From an uncultured Clostridia bacterium (lineage in GTDB: Bacteria; Bacillota; Clostridia; Oscillospirales; Ruminococcaceae), in assembly GCA_945947715.1 (NCBI GenBank), contig CAMEYZ010000062.1, positions 1-10,477 of the forward strand: a stretch of 10,477 nucleotides of DNA, read 5' to 3'. Made by a program: the position numbers and the translations under genes. The notes under the pieces were generated by a model that did no database searches, was not told the DNA's origin, and worked only from the letters and a program-made list of their open reading frames with translations. Position 1 is the stretch's first letter, and each line of letters opens with the position of its first letter. Shown here one piece after another: positions 1 to 6,600 of this stretch.

Positions 1-605
1 ACTCTCCTGAGGAGCTCTGCTTCTACTCTAAGGCTACTACCGACTTCGAGTACCTCTTCCCCTTCGGCTGGGGCGAGCTCTGGGGTATCGCTGACAGAAC
101 GGACTACGACCTTTCTCAGCATATGAAGGTCAGCGGAAAGTCCCTTGAATATTTCGACCCTGAGACTAACGAGAAGTACGTGCCTTACGTTATCGAGCCT
201 TCGCTGGGCGTTGAGAGACTGTTCCTGTCCATTATCTGCGAGGCTTACGACGAGGAGGATATCGGTGAGGGCGATAAGGCTGATGTCAGAACTGTTATGC
301 ATCTGCACCCTGCACTGGCTCCCGTTAAGGCGGCTGTGCTTCCTCTTACTAAGAAGCTTAAGGAGCCTGCTCAGGAGCTCTATACCAAGCTCGCTAAGAA
401 GTTCAGCGTGGAATACGACGAGGCTGGTCAGATAGGCAAGAGATATCGTCGTCAGGATGAGATCGGTACGCCCTTCTGCATCACTTACGATTTCGATACT
501 CTCGAGGACGGCTGCGTTACTGTCCGCGACAGAGATACTATGGCTCAGGAAAGAGTTAAGATAGACGACCTCGTTCGTTATATCGAGGAAAAAATTGAAT
601 TCTAA
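1..605 (+). CDS. glyS: Glycyl-tRNA synthetase, C-terminal part (alpha2 type), cut by the window start
   Basis: The last 200 residues are visible, reading in frame from base 3 to a TAA at 603-605. The enzyme charges tRNA-Gly with glycine in the cytoplasm. The visible part includes the class II catalytic end: a WGELWGIADRTDYDL stretch, then EPSLGVERLFLSI, the class II motif 3 region with its conserved arginine. The anticodon-binding domain follows, starting at HPALAPVKAAVLPL. This is the homodimeric (archaeal/eukaryotic-like) glycyl synthetase, not the bacterial glyQ/glyS alpha2beta2 type, for which there is no similarity here. Codons are strongly biased (GCT, AAG, GAG, CTC), as expected for a highly expressed housekeeping gene. 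It is followed 20 bases later by an intrinsic terminator, so it ends its transcription unit. The N-terminal part lies outside the window. The identification is firm. Confidence 0.96.
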   Translation, partial: SPEELCFYSKATTDFEYLFPFGWGELWGIADRTDYDLSQHMKVSGKSLEYFDPETNEKYVPYVIEPSLGVERLFLSIICEAYDEEDIGEGDKADVRTVMHLHPALAPVKAAVLPLTKKLKEPAQELYTKLAKKFSVEYDEAGQIGKRYRRQDEIGTPFCITYDFDTLEDGCVTVRDRDTMAQERVKIDDLVRYIEEKIEF

Positions 606-625
606 GCACTGCTTTACAATCAAAA

Positions 626-663
626 CGGCTTCCGCGGTAAATGCCCGCGGAAGCCGCTTTTTT
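626..663 (+). terminator. Intrinsic terminator of glyS, probably bidirectional
   Basis: A perfect 12-bp GC-rich stem (arms 626-637 CGGCTTCCGCGG and 645-656 CCGCGGAAGCCG) closes a 7-nt loop and is followed by six Ts (658-663). AAAA lies just before the left arm (622-625), which gives a short T tract when read leftward. The hairpin can therefore also end the converging ABC exporter operon, whose stop is at 704, though less strongly in that direction. Confidence 0.93.
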
Positions 664-703
664 GATTTAGTGAATAGTAAGAAGCTGTGCAGATTAAATA
701 CTG

Positions 704-2458
704 TTAATTGCTGACAGCGAACTGACTGTTGTACAGCTCGTAATAGAAGCCCTGCTGCTTTAACAGCTCTTCGTGGTTGCCCTTCTCTATGATGTTGCCG
801 TTCTTCATTACAAGTATTACGTCCGCTTCCCGTATCGTTGACAGTCTGTGCGCTACTATAAAGCTGGTCCTGCCCTCCATGAGCTTATTGAAGGCGTTCT
901 GTATCTTGATCTCTGTTCTTGTATCTATCGACGACGTCGCTTCGTCAAGGATAAGCATCGGCGGTCTGCACAGCATTATCCTCGTGATGCACAATAGCTG
1001 CTTTTGTCCCTGGGACAGGTTTCCTCCGTCCTCGCCGATCTCCGTGTCAAGCCCCTTCGGAAGCCTTCTTATAAAGCTGTACGAATGGGAAGCCTTCGCC
1101 GCTTCGATTATCTCTTCCTCTGTGGCGTCCGGATTGCCCATGGTGATGTTCTCTCGTATCGTTCCCGATTTCAGCCAGGTCTCCTGCAGGACCATTCCTA
1201 TGCTGCTGCGCAGACTGCTTCGGGTCACATCTCGTATATCATGGCCGTCTACCGATATGCTGCCTGAATTTACATCGTAAAAACGCATTATCAGATTGAT
1301 GAGCGTCGTCTTTCCACAGCCTGTGGGACCTACTATCGCTATCCTGCTGCCTGGACGCACGTCAAGGGTGAAGTCCTCTATCAGCTTCTGCCCCTCTACA
1401 TAGGAGAATTTTACGTCCTCAAAGGTTACATGACCCTTGGGGTCGGAAAGCACATAGGCGTTCTCCTTATCAGGGGTGCGGGGCGCCTCCTCTATCAGGT
1501 CGAACAGTCTCGCTGCACAGGCAAGGGCATTTTGCAGCTCCGTTATTACTCCCGATATCTCGTTGAAGGGCTTGGTGTACTGGTTCGCATAGCTTAAAAA
1601 GCTTGACAGCATGCCTACCGTAAAGGCTCCTGCATTGCCCGATATCAGCGTGAATGCGCCTGTTACGCCTACTGCGGCATAGATGATATTATTGATGAAA
1701 CGGGTGGAGGGATTTGTCAGCGAGGAGAAAAAGGTCGCCTTCAATGAGCACTTCTCCAGCCGCTCGTTGATATCCTCAAACTGAGCCTCCGCAGCCTCCA
1801 CGTGGGAGTATGCCTGCACTACCTTTAGGTTGCTTATCATTTCGTCGGTGAAGGAGGTCTGCTCTGCTCGGGTCTCCGACTGCTGCTTGAACATGGAGTA
1901 GGTCCTGCCTGCGATGAATTTCGCCGTTAACAGCGACAGCGGCGTTAGTATTATTACAAGCAGCGCTATCTTGACATTTATCGTCAGCATGAAGATAAGG
2001 GTGCCGATTATCGTTACTATGCCTGTGAAAAGCTGCGTAAATCCCAGCAGCAGTCCGTCTGCGACCTGGTCTGCGTCCGCTATCACTCGGTTTACTATCT
2101 CGCCTGCGGGACGGGAGTCCAGATAGCTCAGCGGCAGCAGCTCTATCTTCGCAAATGCGTCGCTGCGCAGGTCACGGACTACGTTATAGGTTATCCGGTT
2201 GTTTATTACGGTCATTATCCACTGGGCAAATGCTGATATCCCAGCTATCACGCCTATCTGCACAAGAAAGGTCATCGCTGTTTTCAGGTCTACGTTTCCT
2301 GGGCCTACTATACAGTCTATCGCCTTTCCCGCAAGTATCGGTATATACAGCGCAAGCACTGAATACACCGCCGCCAGCAGTATGGATATTATCAGAAGGG
2401 GGGTGTACCGCTTCACTCTGCCGAGTATCTTTTTCATGGTTCCTGCCTTGACTGCCAT
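704..2458 (-). CDS. ABC exporter half-transporter, canonical-ATPase subunit of a heterodimer (BmrD/LmrD/TM288-like)
   Basis: This 584-residue inner-membrane protein has an N-terminal six-helix exporter domain (hydrophobic segments near residues 21-44, 63-85, 143-180, 254-275 and 281-300) fused to an ATPase domain. Walker A is GPTGCGKTT (377-385), the Q-loop Gln is at 425, and Walker B is MLILDEA (501-507) with the catalytic Glu506. The H-loop is AHRLST with His537. The signature is LSQGQ (481-485) rather than LSGGQ, which is typical of the TM288/LmrD/BmrD partner in heterodimeric exporters. I place the start at the ATG at 2456-2458 because an AAGGAGG lies about 10 nt upstream; the open frame extends 14 codons further but only into the neighbouring gene. 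It begins 1 nt after the upstream half-transporter, so the two are co-transcribed. The substrate cannot be told; drugs or peptides are common in this family. Confidence 0.93.
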   Translation of the reverse strand: MAVKAGTMKKILGRVKRYTPLLIISILLAAVYSVLALYIPILAGKAIDCIVGPGNVDLKTAMTFLVQIGVIAGISAFAQWIMTVINNRITYNVVRDLRSDAFAKIELLPLSYLDSRPAGEIVNRVIADADQVADGLLLGFTQLFTGIVTIIGTLIFMLTINVKIALLVIILTPLSLLTAKFIAGRTYSMFKQQSETRAEQTSFTDEMISNLKVVQAYSHVEAAEAQFEDINERLEKCSLKATFFSSLTNPSTRFINNIIYAAVGVTGAFTLISGNAGAFTVGMLSSFLSYANQYTKPFNEISGVITELQNALACAARLFDLIEEAPRTPDKENAYVLSDPKGHVTFEDVKFSYVEGQKLIEDFTLDVRPGSRIAIVGPTGCGKTTLINLIMRFYDVNSGSISVDGHDIRDVTRSSLRSSIGMVLQETWLKSGTIRENITMGNPDATEEEIIEAAKASHSYSFIRRLPKGLDTEIGEDGGNLSQGQKQLLCITRIMLCRPPMLILDEATSSIDTRTEIKIQNAFNKLMEGRTSFIVAHRLSTIREADVILVMKNGNIIEKGNHEELLKQQGFYYELYNSQFAVSN

Positions 2459-2459
2459 A

Positions 2460-4190
2460 TCAGCCCACCTCCTTCTTGAACTGGGACGAGTATATCTCAC
2501 TATAGACCTCGGAGGTCTTTAAAAGCTCCTCGTGGGTGCCCATGGCTGATATCTTGCCGTCCTCCAGGACGATTATCTTATCTGCATTCATTACTGAGGC
2601 TGTGCGCTGGGAAACGATGAATACCGTCGGCGAATATTCCAGCTCTGATATGGCCCTGCGCAGCTTTGCGTCGGTGGCATAGTCCAGCGCAGATGCACTG
2701 TCGTCAAGTATCAGTATCTCGGGGCGGCGAACTATCGCTCTTGCTATGGTGAGTCGCTGGCGCTGACCGCCTGACAAGTTCTTGCCGCCTTGCTCTATCA
2801 TATGGTCAAGGCCGCCCTGCTTGCCATTTACTACGTCTGCTGCCTGGGCTGTATTTACTGCTGCCATTATCTCGCTGTCGGTGGCTTCCTCATTGCCCCA
2901 TCTGATATTGTCGCGAATGCTTCCTCTGAAAAGCACTGCCTTTTGCAGAACAATGCCGATTTTCTTACGAAGCTCGTCCTTGGGGTACTCCTTTACGTTG
3001 ATGCCGTTTACATAGACTGCTCCTGAGGAAACATCGTACAGACGCGGTATCAGGTTCACAAGAGTGGATTTTCCTGAGCCTGTGGAGCCTATTACTCCAA
3101 CCGTCTCCCCTCGCTTTACTGTGAAGGTTATATCCGTCAGGGCTTCACCTGAGGCGTTCTTATAGGTCATGCCCGCGTTTTCAAAGCGCACTGCTTCGTC
3201 GGGTGTGACTGGCAGGCTCTTATTCAGAGTATCGGGATATTCAAGGCTCGGCTTCATGTCAAACACAGCATTTATGCGGTTCCAGCAGGCTGCTGCCTTG
3301 GTCATCGTGATTATCAGATTGGCAAGCTTGATGAGCTCCACCAGTATCTGCGACATATAGTTATATAATGCCACGACCTCTCCCTGCGTTACAAGGCCTG
3401 CATCAGCCTTCTGTCCGCCTACATAGATGAGCAGCACTGCTGCAAGGTTGATGATGACATAGGTCACCGGATTCATCAGCGCTGATATCTTTCCTGCGAA
3501 TTTCTGGAAGCTTACCAGCGCTTCGTTTTCCTCCGAAAAGGCTTGCTTTTCCGCTTCCTCCTTGCCAAAGGCACGTATTACTCGCACACCCGTCAGATTC
3601 TCTCGGGTGCGCAGCATTACCTTGTCAAGCTTCTGCTGGACCTTCTTGTACAAGGGTATCGAGCCCAGCATTATCCCGAATACCACCGCCGCCAACAGCG
3701 GTATCGCAACTACAAAGATAAGCGCTGCCTTTACGTCTATCGTGAACGCCATTATCATCGCACCAAACACGATGAACGGCGATCTCAGCAAAAGCCGCAA
3801 TCCCAGATTTACTGCGCTTTGCAGCTGGTTCATATCACTGGTCATTCTCGTTATCAGCGAGGACGTGCCCAGCTCGTCTATCTCCGAATAGGACAGCGTA
3901 TTGATATGATGAAACAGGGACTGCTTTAGCTTCTTCGCAAAGCCTGCGGACGCCTTCGCTGCGAAATACTGCGCCGTTATGGAACAGCCAAAGCCTACTG
4001 CTGCCAGCAGCAGCAATACTCCACACATCTTCATTATATACGTGCTGTCCGAATTTTTGATGCCTACGTCGATTATCCGCGCCATTACTATCGGCACCAG
4101 CAGGTCAAAGCCTGCTTCAAGCAGCTTGAAAAGCGGTCCCAGGACGCTCTCCTTTTTATAGCTGCTCAGATAAGAAAATAACTTTTTCAC
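2460..4190 (-). CDS. ABC exporter half-transporter, degenerate-site subunit of a heterodimer (BmrC/LmrC/TM287-like)
   Basis: This 576-residue protein has a six-helix exporter domain (hydrophobic segments near 17-42, 52-76, 130-180, 240-260 and 270-295) followed by an ATPase domain. Walker A is GSTGSGKST (368-376), the Q-loop Gln is at 416 and the signature is LSGGQ (472-476). Walker B reads ILILDDS, so the catalytic Glu is an Asp (497). The H-loop reads IVSQRT, with Gln528 in place of His. These two changes are the known marks of the non-hydrolysing site in heterodimeric exporters, and the next gene supplies the matching non-canonical signature, so the pair should work as one transporter. The start is GTG (4188-4190), with AAAGGAA about 10 nt upstream. 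The gene is first in a two-gene operon read from the promoter at 4247-4275. Substrate unknown. Confidence 0.93.
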   Translation of the reverse strand: MKKLFSYLSSYKKESVLGPLFKLLEAGFDLLVPIVMARIIDVGIKNSDSTYIMKMCGVLLLLAAVGFGCSITAQYFAAKASAGFAKKLKQSLFHHINTLSYSEIDELGTSSLITRMTSDMNQLQSAVNLGLRLLLRSPFIVFGAMIMAFTIDVKAALIFVVAIPLLAAVVFGIMLGSIPLYKKVQQKLDKVMLRTRENLTGVRVIRAFGKEEAEKQAFSEENEALVSFQKFAGKISALMNPVTYVIINLAAVLLIYVGGQKADAGLVTQGEVVALYNYMSQILVELIKLANLIITMTKAAACWNRINAVFDMKPSLEYPDTLNKSLPVTPDEAVRFENAGMTYKNASGEALTDITFTVKRGETVGVIGSTGSGKSTLVNLIPRLYDVSSGAVYVNGINVKEYPKDELRKKIGIVLQKAVLFRGSIRDNIRWGNEEATDSEIMAAVNTAQAADVVNGKQGGLDHMIEQGGKNLSGGQRQRLTIARAIVRRPEILILDDSASALDYATDAKLRRAISELEYSPTVFIVSQRTASVMNADKIIVLEDGKISAMGTHEELLKTSEVYSEIYSSQFKKEVG

Positions 4191-4246
4191 GGGTCTGTGA
4201 TTCCTTTCCGTTGTTATGCTGCGGCGTTATTGCCGATACTTTATTT

Positions 4247-4275
4247 ATTGTACATCACCGATGATATATTGTCAA
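4247..4275 (-). promoter_or_regulatory. Leftward sigma-A promoter of the ABC exporter operon
   Basis: Read on the minus strand, TTGACA (4275-4270) is followed by a 17-nt spacer and TACAAT (4252-4247). That leaves roughly a 50-nt leader before the GTG start at 4190. The spacer contains a small inverted repeat, CATC-GGT-GATG (plus-strand bases about 4253-4263), which could bind a regulator. No regulator gene is visible beside it. Confidence 0.75.
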
Positions 4276-4442
4276 TATTTATATTAAACAACTTGTGTTA
4301 AATTTATGCGGACCGTTTTTTTAAGGCTGTTATGAGTGGATATTATCCGCAGAGCTTTTTAATTGCTTGCGAGTTGTGCACTATGCATAAAATCATCTTG
4401 TTTACACACCGAATATTTGTAGAACAAAATTTCGAAAAACGC

Positions 4443-4471
4443 TTGACAAATTGAAACTTATATGCTATAAT
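4443..4471 (+). promoter_or_regulatory. Consensus sigma-A promoter with extended -10, driving the phage structural operon
   Basis: TTGACA (4443-4448), an exact 17-nt spacer, and TATAAT (4466-4471), preceded by TGC (4463-4465) as an extended -10. Every core base matches consensus. Transcription should start near 4478, giving a leader of about 190 nt before the first gene at 4667. A half copy of the leader repeat (AATGCAA, 4478-4484) sits at the predicted start point, which suggests control by a repressor. Confidence 0.88.
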
Positions 4472-4514
4472 TTAGACAATGCAAGGGAAGTGCAGATTAT
4501 TTTATGGATATGAA

Positions 4515-4527
4515 TTGCATAATGCAA
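4515..4527. repeat. Operator-like repeat TTGCATAATGCAA, copy 1
   Basis: A 13-base near-perfect dyad (TTGCAT-A-ATGCAA) that is identical to copy 2 at 4602-4614. It lies about 40 nt downstream of the predicted transcription start. The symmetry and exact repetition fit a dimeric DNA-binding protein; the protein is not encoded in this window. Confidence 0.65.
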
Positions 4528-4601
4528 CAAATTTGCTGATATGCTTCGACAATGCTATTTTATTGCTGTTGGGGTGGACAGTTGTTTTTTATCCGGTTGT
4601 T

Positions 4602-4614
4602 TTGCATAATGCAA
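4602..4614. repeat. Operator-like repeat TTGCATAATGCAA, copy 2
   Basis: Exact second copy of the dyad, 87 bases after copy 1. A TATAAT hexamer (4615-4620) follows immediately, but there is no good -35 at the right distance (about 4592-4597 reads TCCGGT). A second, factor-dependent promoter here is possible but unproven. A separate inverted repeat, TGCAAA-ATC-TTTGCA (4622-4636), follows. Confidence 0.65.
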
Positions 4615-4666
4615 TATAATTTGCAAAATCTTTGCAGAAAGACTGACTATGAAAGGAGTTTTTTCT

Positions 4667-4924
4667 ATGAGCTACTACAGCGCTGGACGATGTACATATT
4701 CCTTAGGCGGACGCGATGACTGTGAGGCGCCTGAACCCTATTCGGGATTTGTGTACTGCGAGGTATGCGATGCGCAGCTGCCCACTTCTGAGGCGGCTCC
4801 TGACGGGCTTTGCTTTGAATGCTACGCTGACCGCCTTATCGACGAAATATGCGACAGGGACGTGAGAAACTACATCTCACACAACCGCAGCGACTTTATC
4901 GAATATCTGAGGTGGGCTGTATGA
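4667..4924 (+). CDS. Small zinc-ribbon-like phage protein of unknown function
   Basis: This 85-residue protein has two CxxC pairs (C31-x2-C34 and C49-x2-C52, 14 residues apart), a treble-clef or zinc-ribbon spacing that should bind one zinc ion. The C-terminal third is charged and probably helical, with no cysteine pair. Further cysteines at 9, 19 and 62 are unpaired in motif terms. I chose the ATG at 4667 because AAGGAG (4653-4658) sits 8 nt upstream; the in-frame ATG at 4649 overlaps that site. It is the first gene after the strong promoter and overlaps the small terminase start by ATGA, so it is translationally coupled to packaging genes. A DNA-binding or packaging-accessory role is only a guess from position. 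Confidence 0.82.
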   Translation: MSYYSAGRCTYSLGGRDDCEAPEPYSGFVYCEVCDAQLPTSEAAPDGLCFECYADRLIDEICDRDVRNYISHNRSDFIEYLRWAV

Positions 4925-5253
4925 CCGCTGAAAAGCTTATCGCTGAGCTGCGTACTATGGCTATGGCCGATATCTCTGACTATGTGGATATCATCGACGG
5001 GAATGCGGTCGTGAAGGACCTTAAGTCTATCCCGCCAAGAAAAAGACGGGCGGTGGCTTCTCTTAAAAACGGCGCCGGCAATAGGGGCGCGGAAATTAAG
5101 CTATATGACCGCACTAAGGCTATTGAACTGCTGGCAAGATTTCTCGGTATCCTCGACGGTTCCGCTGACTCCGAGGCGCGTACCCTGGACAGGCTGGACG
5201 AGGTCATCGGTCTTATCTGCGGGGAAATAACCGAAGAGGGCGGGGGCGATTGA
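4921..5253 (+). CDS. Terminase small subunit, short form lacking the N-terminal DNA-binding domain
   Basis: This 110-residue protein resembles the C-terminal half of Terminase_2-family small subunits. The clue is the order of an AMADISDYVDI segment, a KDLKSIPPRKRRAVASLKNG segment, then IKLYDRTKAIELLARFLGI, a pattern characteristic of that family. Small subunits normally select viral DNA and stimulate the large subunit. Family members usually begin with a helix-turn-helix region of some 50-70 residues, and that is absent here: the protein opens almost directly with the central part. The ATG start at 4921 has GAGGTGG about 8 nt upstream and overlaps the preceding stop (ATGA). The frame does stay open for another 24 codons upstream, inside the zinc-ribbon gene, but that stretch does not look like a helix-turn-helix. 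The stop overlaps the large terminase start. Confidence 0.8.
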   Translation: MTAEKLIAELRTMAMADISDYVDIIDGNAVVKDLKSIPPRKRRAVASLKNGAGNRGAEIKLYDRTKAIELLARFLGILDGSADSEARTLDRLDEVIGLICGEITEEGGGD

Positions 5254-6514
5254 TATCTTTACCGAAAAACAGCAGAGGGTCCTCCGGGAAACCTCCGATG
5301 AGCCTCACAGATACAACATCTGCGTGGGCGCTGTCCGCAGCGGCAAGACCTATCTGGACTACTTCCGGATCCCTATCCGGCTGAGGAGGCTTGGCAGGGG
5401 CGAAAATGCCGTTTTTATCGGAAATACTGTGAAGTCCTTGGAACGGAACATTATCTCTCCTATGCGGGAGATATGGGGGAGCGGCCTTGTGGGAAGTGTC
5501 CGCGGCAGTAACGTCGAAATGTTCGGCAGGAGCTGCATACTTATCGGCGCGGACAGGTGCGATGGCGCTGAGAAAATTCAGGGAATGAGCATCGGCTACG
5601 CTTACGGCGATGAGATAACTACCTGGAACGAGGACGTCTTCCGTATGATACAGTCCCGTCTGGACAGGCCCGATTCCGTGTTCGACGGGAGCTGCAATCC
5701 CGGGGCGCCTAATCACTGGTTCAAGGGCTTCCTGGACAGCGGCGCCGATATTCATCTGACGCAGTTCTCTCTCGATGACAACCCCACTCTCCCCGACAGC
5801 TTCGTGAGACAGCTTAAGGCGGAATATGCGGGGACCGTATACTATGACAGGTATATCCTCGGAAAATGGCGCTCCTGCGACGGAGTTATCTACCGCGCCT
5901 TTGCTGACAAGCCCGACGATTTTATCATTCACAATATTGACCCGAAGGACATCATTATGGCCGATGTGGGAGTGGATTTCGGCGGGAATGGCTCCGCTCA
6001 TGCGTTTAATCTTACCGGATATACCGCGGGGTATGGTAAGGTCATTACTCTGGACGAGTATTACTGTAGGAAAATCATCTCGCCCGCTCAGCTGGAAAAT
6101 GATTTCGTGGATTTCATCGCACGGTGCAGGAAAAAATATCCCCGTCTATACGATGTTTACTGTGACAGCGCTGAACAGGTCCTTATCCGCGGGCTCAAAA
6201 ATGCTGCCGAAAGGGCGGGGCTCAGGGTGTCTATCCACAATGCCGCAAAAAAGAACATCGCTGACAGGATAGCCTTCTATACCTCGCTTATGGCTCAGGG
6301 AAGATACTTCATCATGGACGGGTGCACTCACACTATTGACGCTTTCATGGCGGCAGAGTACGACAGCACCGGCGGCAGAAAGGATGACGGTACCTCTAAC
6401 ATTGACAGCCTGGACGCTCAGGAATATTCCACCGAACACCGCATGAACGACATTCTCGACATCAGCAGCGGGGTGCCCCGCGGTCATTGCCCCGTCGTTA
6501 GTTTCTTAGCTTAG
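5249..6514 (+). CDS. terL: Terminase large subunit (packaging ATPase and nuclease), probable ATT start
   Basis: This 421-residue motor cuts and pumps phage DNA into the prohead. In order it shows an FTEKQQRVL adenine-binding motif (residues 4-12), Walker A GAVRSGKT (27-34), Walker B ending YGDE (Asp121, Glu122), a coupling-type GSCNPGAPNHW (147-157), and a nuclease domain with three acidic sites: VDFG (Asp243), YCDSAEQ (Asp306), and SLDAQEY (Asp389, with Asp386 nearby). All key residues are present. The reading frame is closed by TAA at 5228-5230, and no NTG codon occurs until a GTG at 5324. That GTG lies one residue before Walker A and has no ribosome binding site. An ATT at 5249-5251, overlapping the small terminase TGA and preceded by GAGGGCGGGGG, would restore the normal N-terminus. 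A +1 frameshift fusion with the preceding gene is the alternative. Confidence 0.92.
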   Translation: MDIFTEKQQRVLRETSDEPHRYNICVGAVRSGKTYLDYFRIPIRLRRLGRGENAVFIGNTVKSLERNIISPMREIWGSGLVGSVRGSNVEMFGRSCILIGADRCDGAEKIQGMSIGYAYGDEITTWNEDVFRMIQSRLDRPDSVFDGSCNPGAPNHWFKGFLDSGADIHLTQFSLDDNPTLPDSFVRQLKAEYAGTVYYDRYILGKWRSCDGVIYRAFADKPDDFIIHNIDPKDIIMADVGVDFGGNGSAHAFNLTGYTAGYGKVITLDEYYCRKIISPAQLENDFVDFIARCRKKYPRLYDVYCDSAEQVLIRGLKNAAERAGLRVSIHNAAKKNIADRIAFYTSLMAQGRYFIMDGCTHTIDAFMAAEYDSTGGRKDDGTSNIDSLDAQEYSTEHRMNDILDISSGVPRGHCPVVSFLA

Positions 6515-6600
6515 GTTACTTATTCCCGCGGAGGTGCGTGTGCTTCGAAGCAATATTATGTGCTGATTACTATTCACTATTTTTTACAAAGGAGTGATCT
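6515..6600 (+). other. Untranslated gap between terminase and portal, with portal ribosome binding site
   Basis: The only sizeable gap before the capsid gene in an otherwise overlapping operon. It contains a perfect 12-base palindrome, TGCTTCGAAGCA (6541-6552), and ends with AAAGGAG (6588-6594), placed 6 nt before the ATT codon that I take as the portal start. A TGA at 6595-6597 closes the portal frame, which rules out any upstream start. I see no terminator or promoter. Confidence 0.6.

Larger units (their letters stand above)
4191..4666. other. AT-rich intergenic junction between chromosomal genes and phage operon
   Basis: This 476-base gap carries no gene I can support. It holds the leftward exporter promoter (4247-4275), the rightward phage-operon promoter (4443-4471), two copies of TTGCATAATGCAA with additional half sites, and a small inverted repeat just before the first phage gene. 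The boundary between chromosome and phage DNA must lie here or in an adjoining region, probably between 4276 and 4440, but I see no duplicated attachment sequence, tRNA end or integrase. Confidence 0.7.

Noticed and set aside
606..703. Attachment site or tRNA at the end of glyS
   Set aside because: Only a terminator and a short AT-rich stretch are present, with no tRNA fold and no repeat of this sequence near the phage genes apart from one chance-level 13-mer.
4504..4539. An 11-codon frame in the phage leader
   Set aside because: The nearest purine run (4483-4490) is about 14 nt from the ATG, too far for good initiation, and the peptide is very short.
4565..4590. Possible attenuator: short stem (CTGT/ACAG) followed by a T-rich run
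   Set aside because: The stem is only 4-5 bp and AT-rich, too weak to call a terminator.
4541..4609. A 22-codon frame in the phage leader (ATG 4541 to TAA 4607-4609), cysteine-containing
   Set aside because: No ribosome binding site precedes it and it runs into the repeat. A regulatory leader peptide cannot be excluded, but nothing positively supports it.
4849..4920. Upstream extension of the small terminase by 24 codons
   Set aside because: The ATG at 4921 has a good ribosome binding site and an ATGA overlap, and the extension lies within the zinc-ribbon gene and does not resemble a DNA-binding domain.
5213..6001. Long open frame (262 codons) on the minus strand inside the large terminase
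   Set aside because: It is antisense to an intact terminase with all catalytic motifs, gives no recognisable protein, and has no promoter or gene neighbours on that strand. It is a by-product of codon bias.
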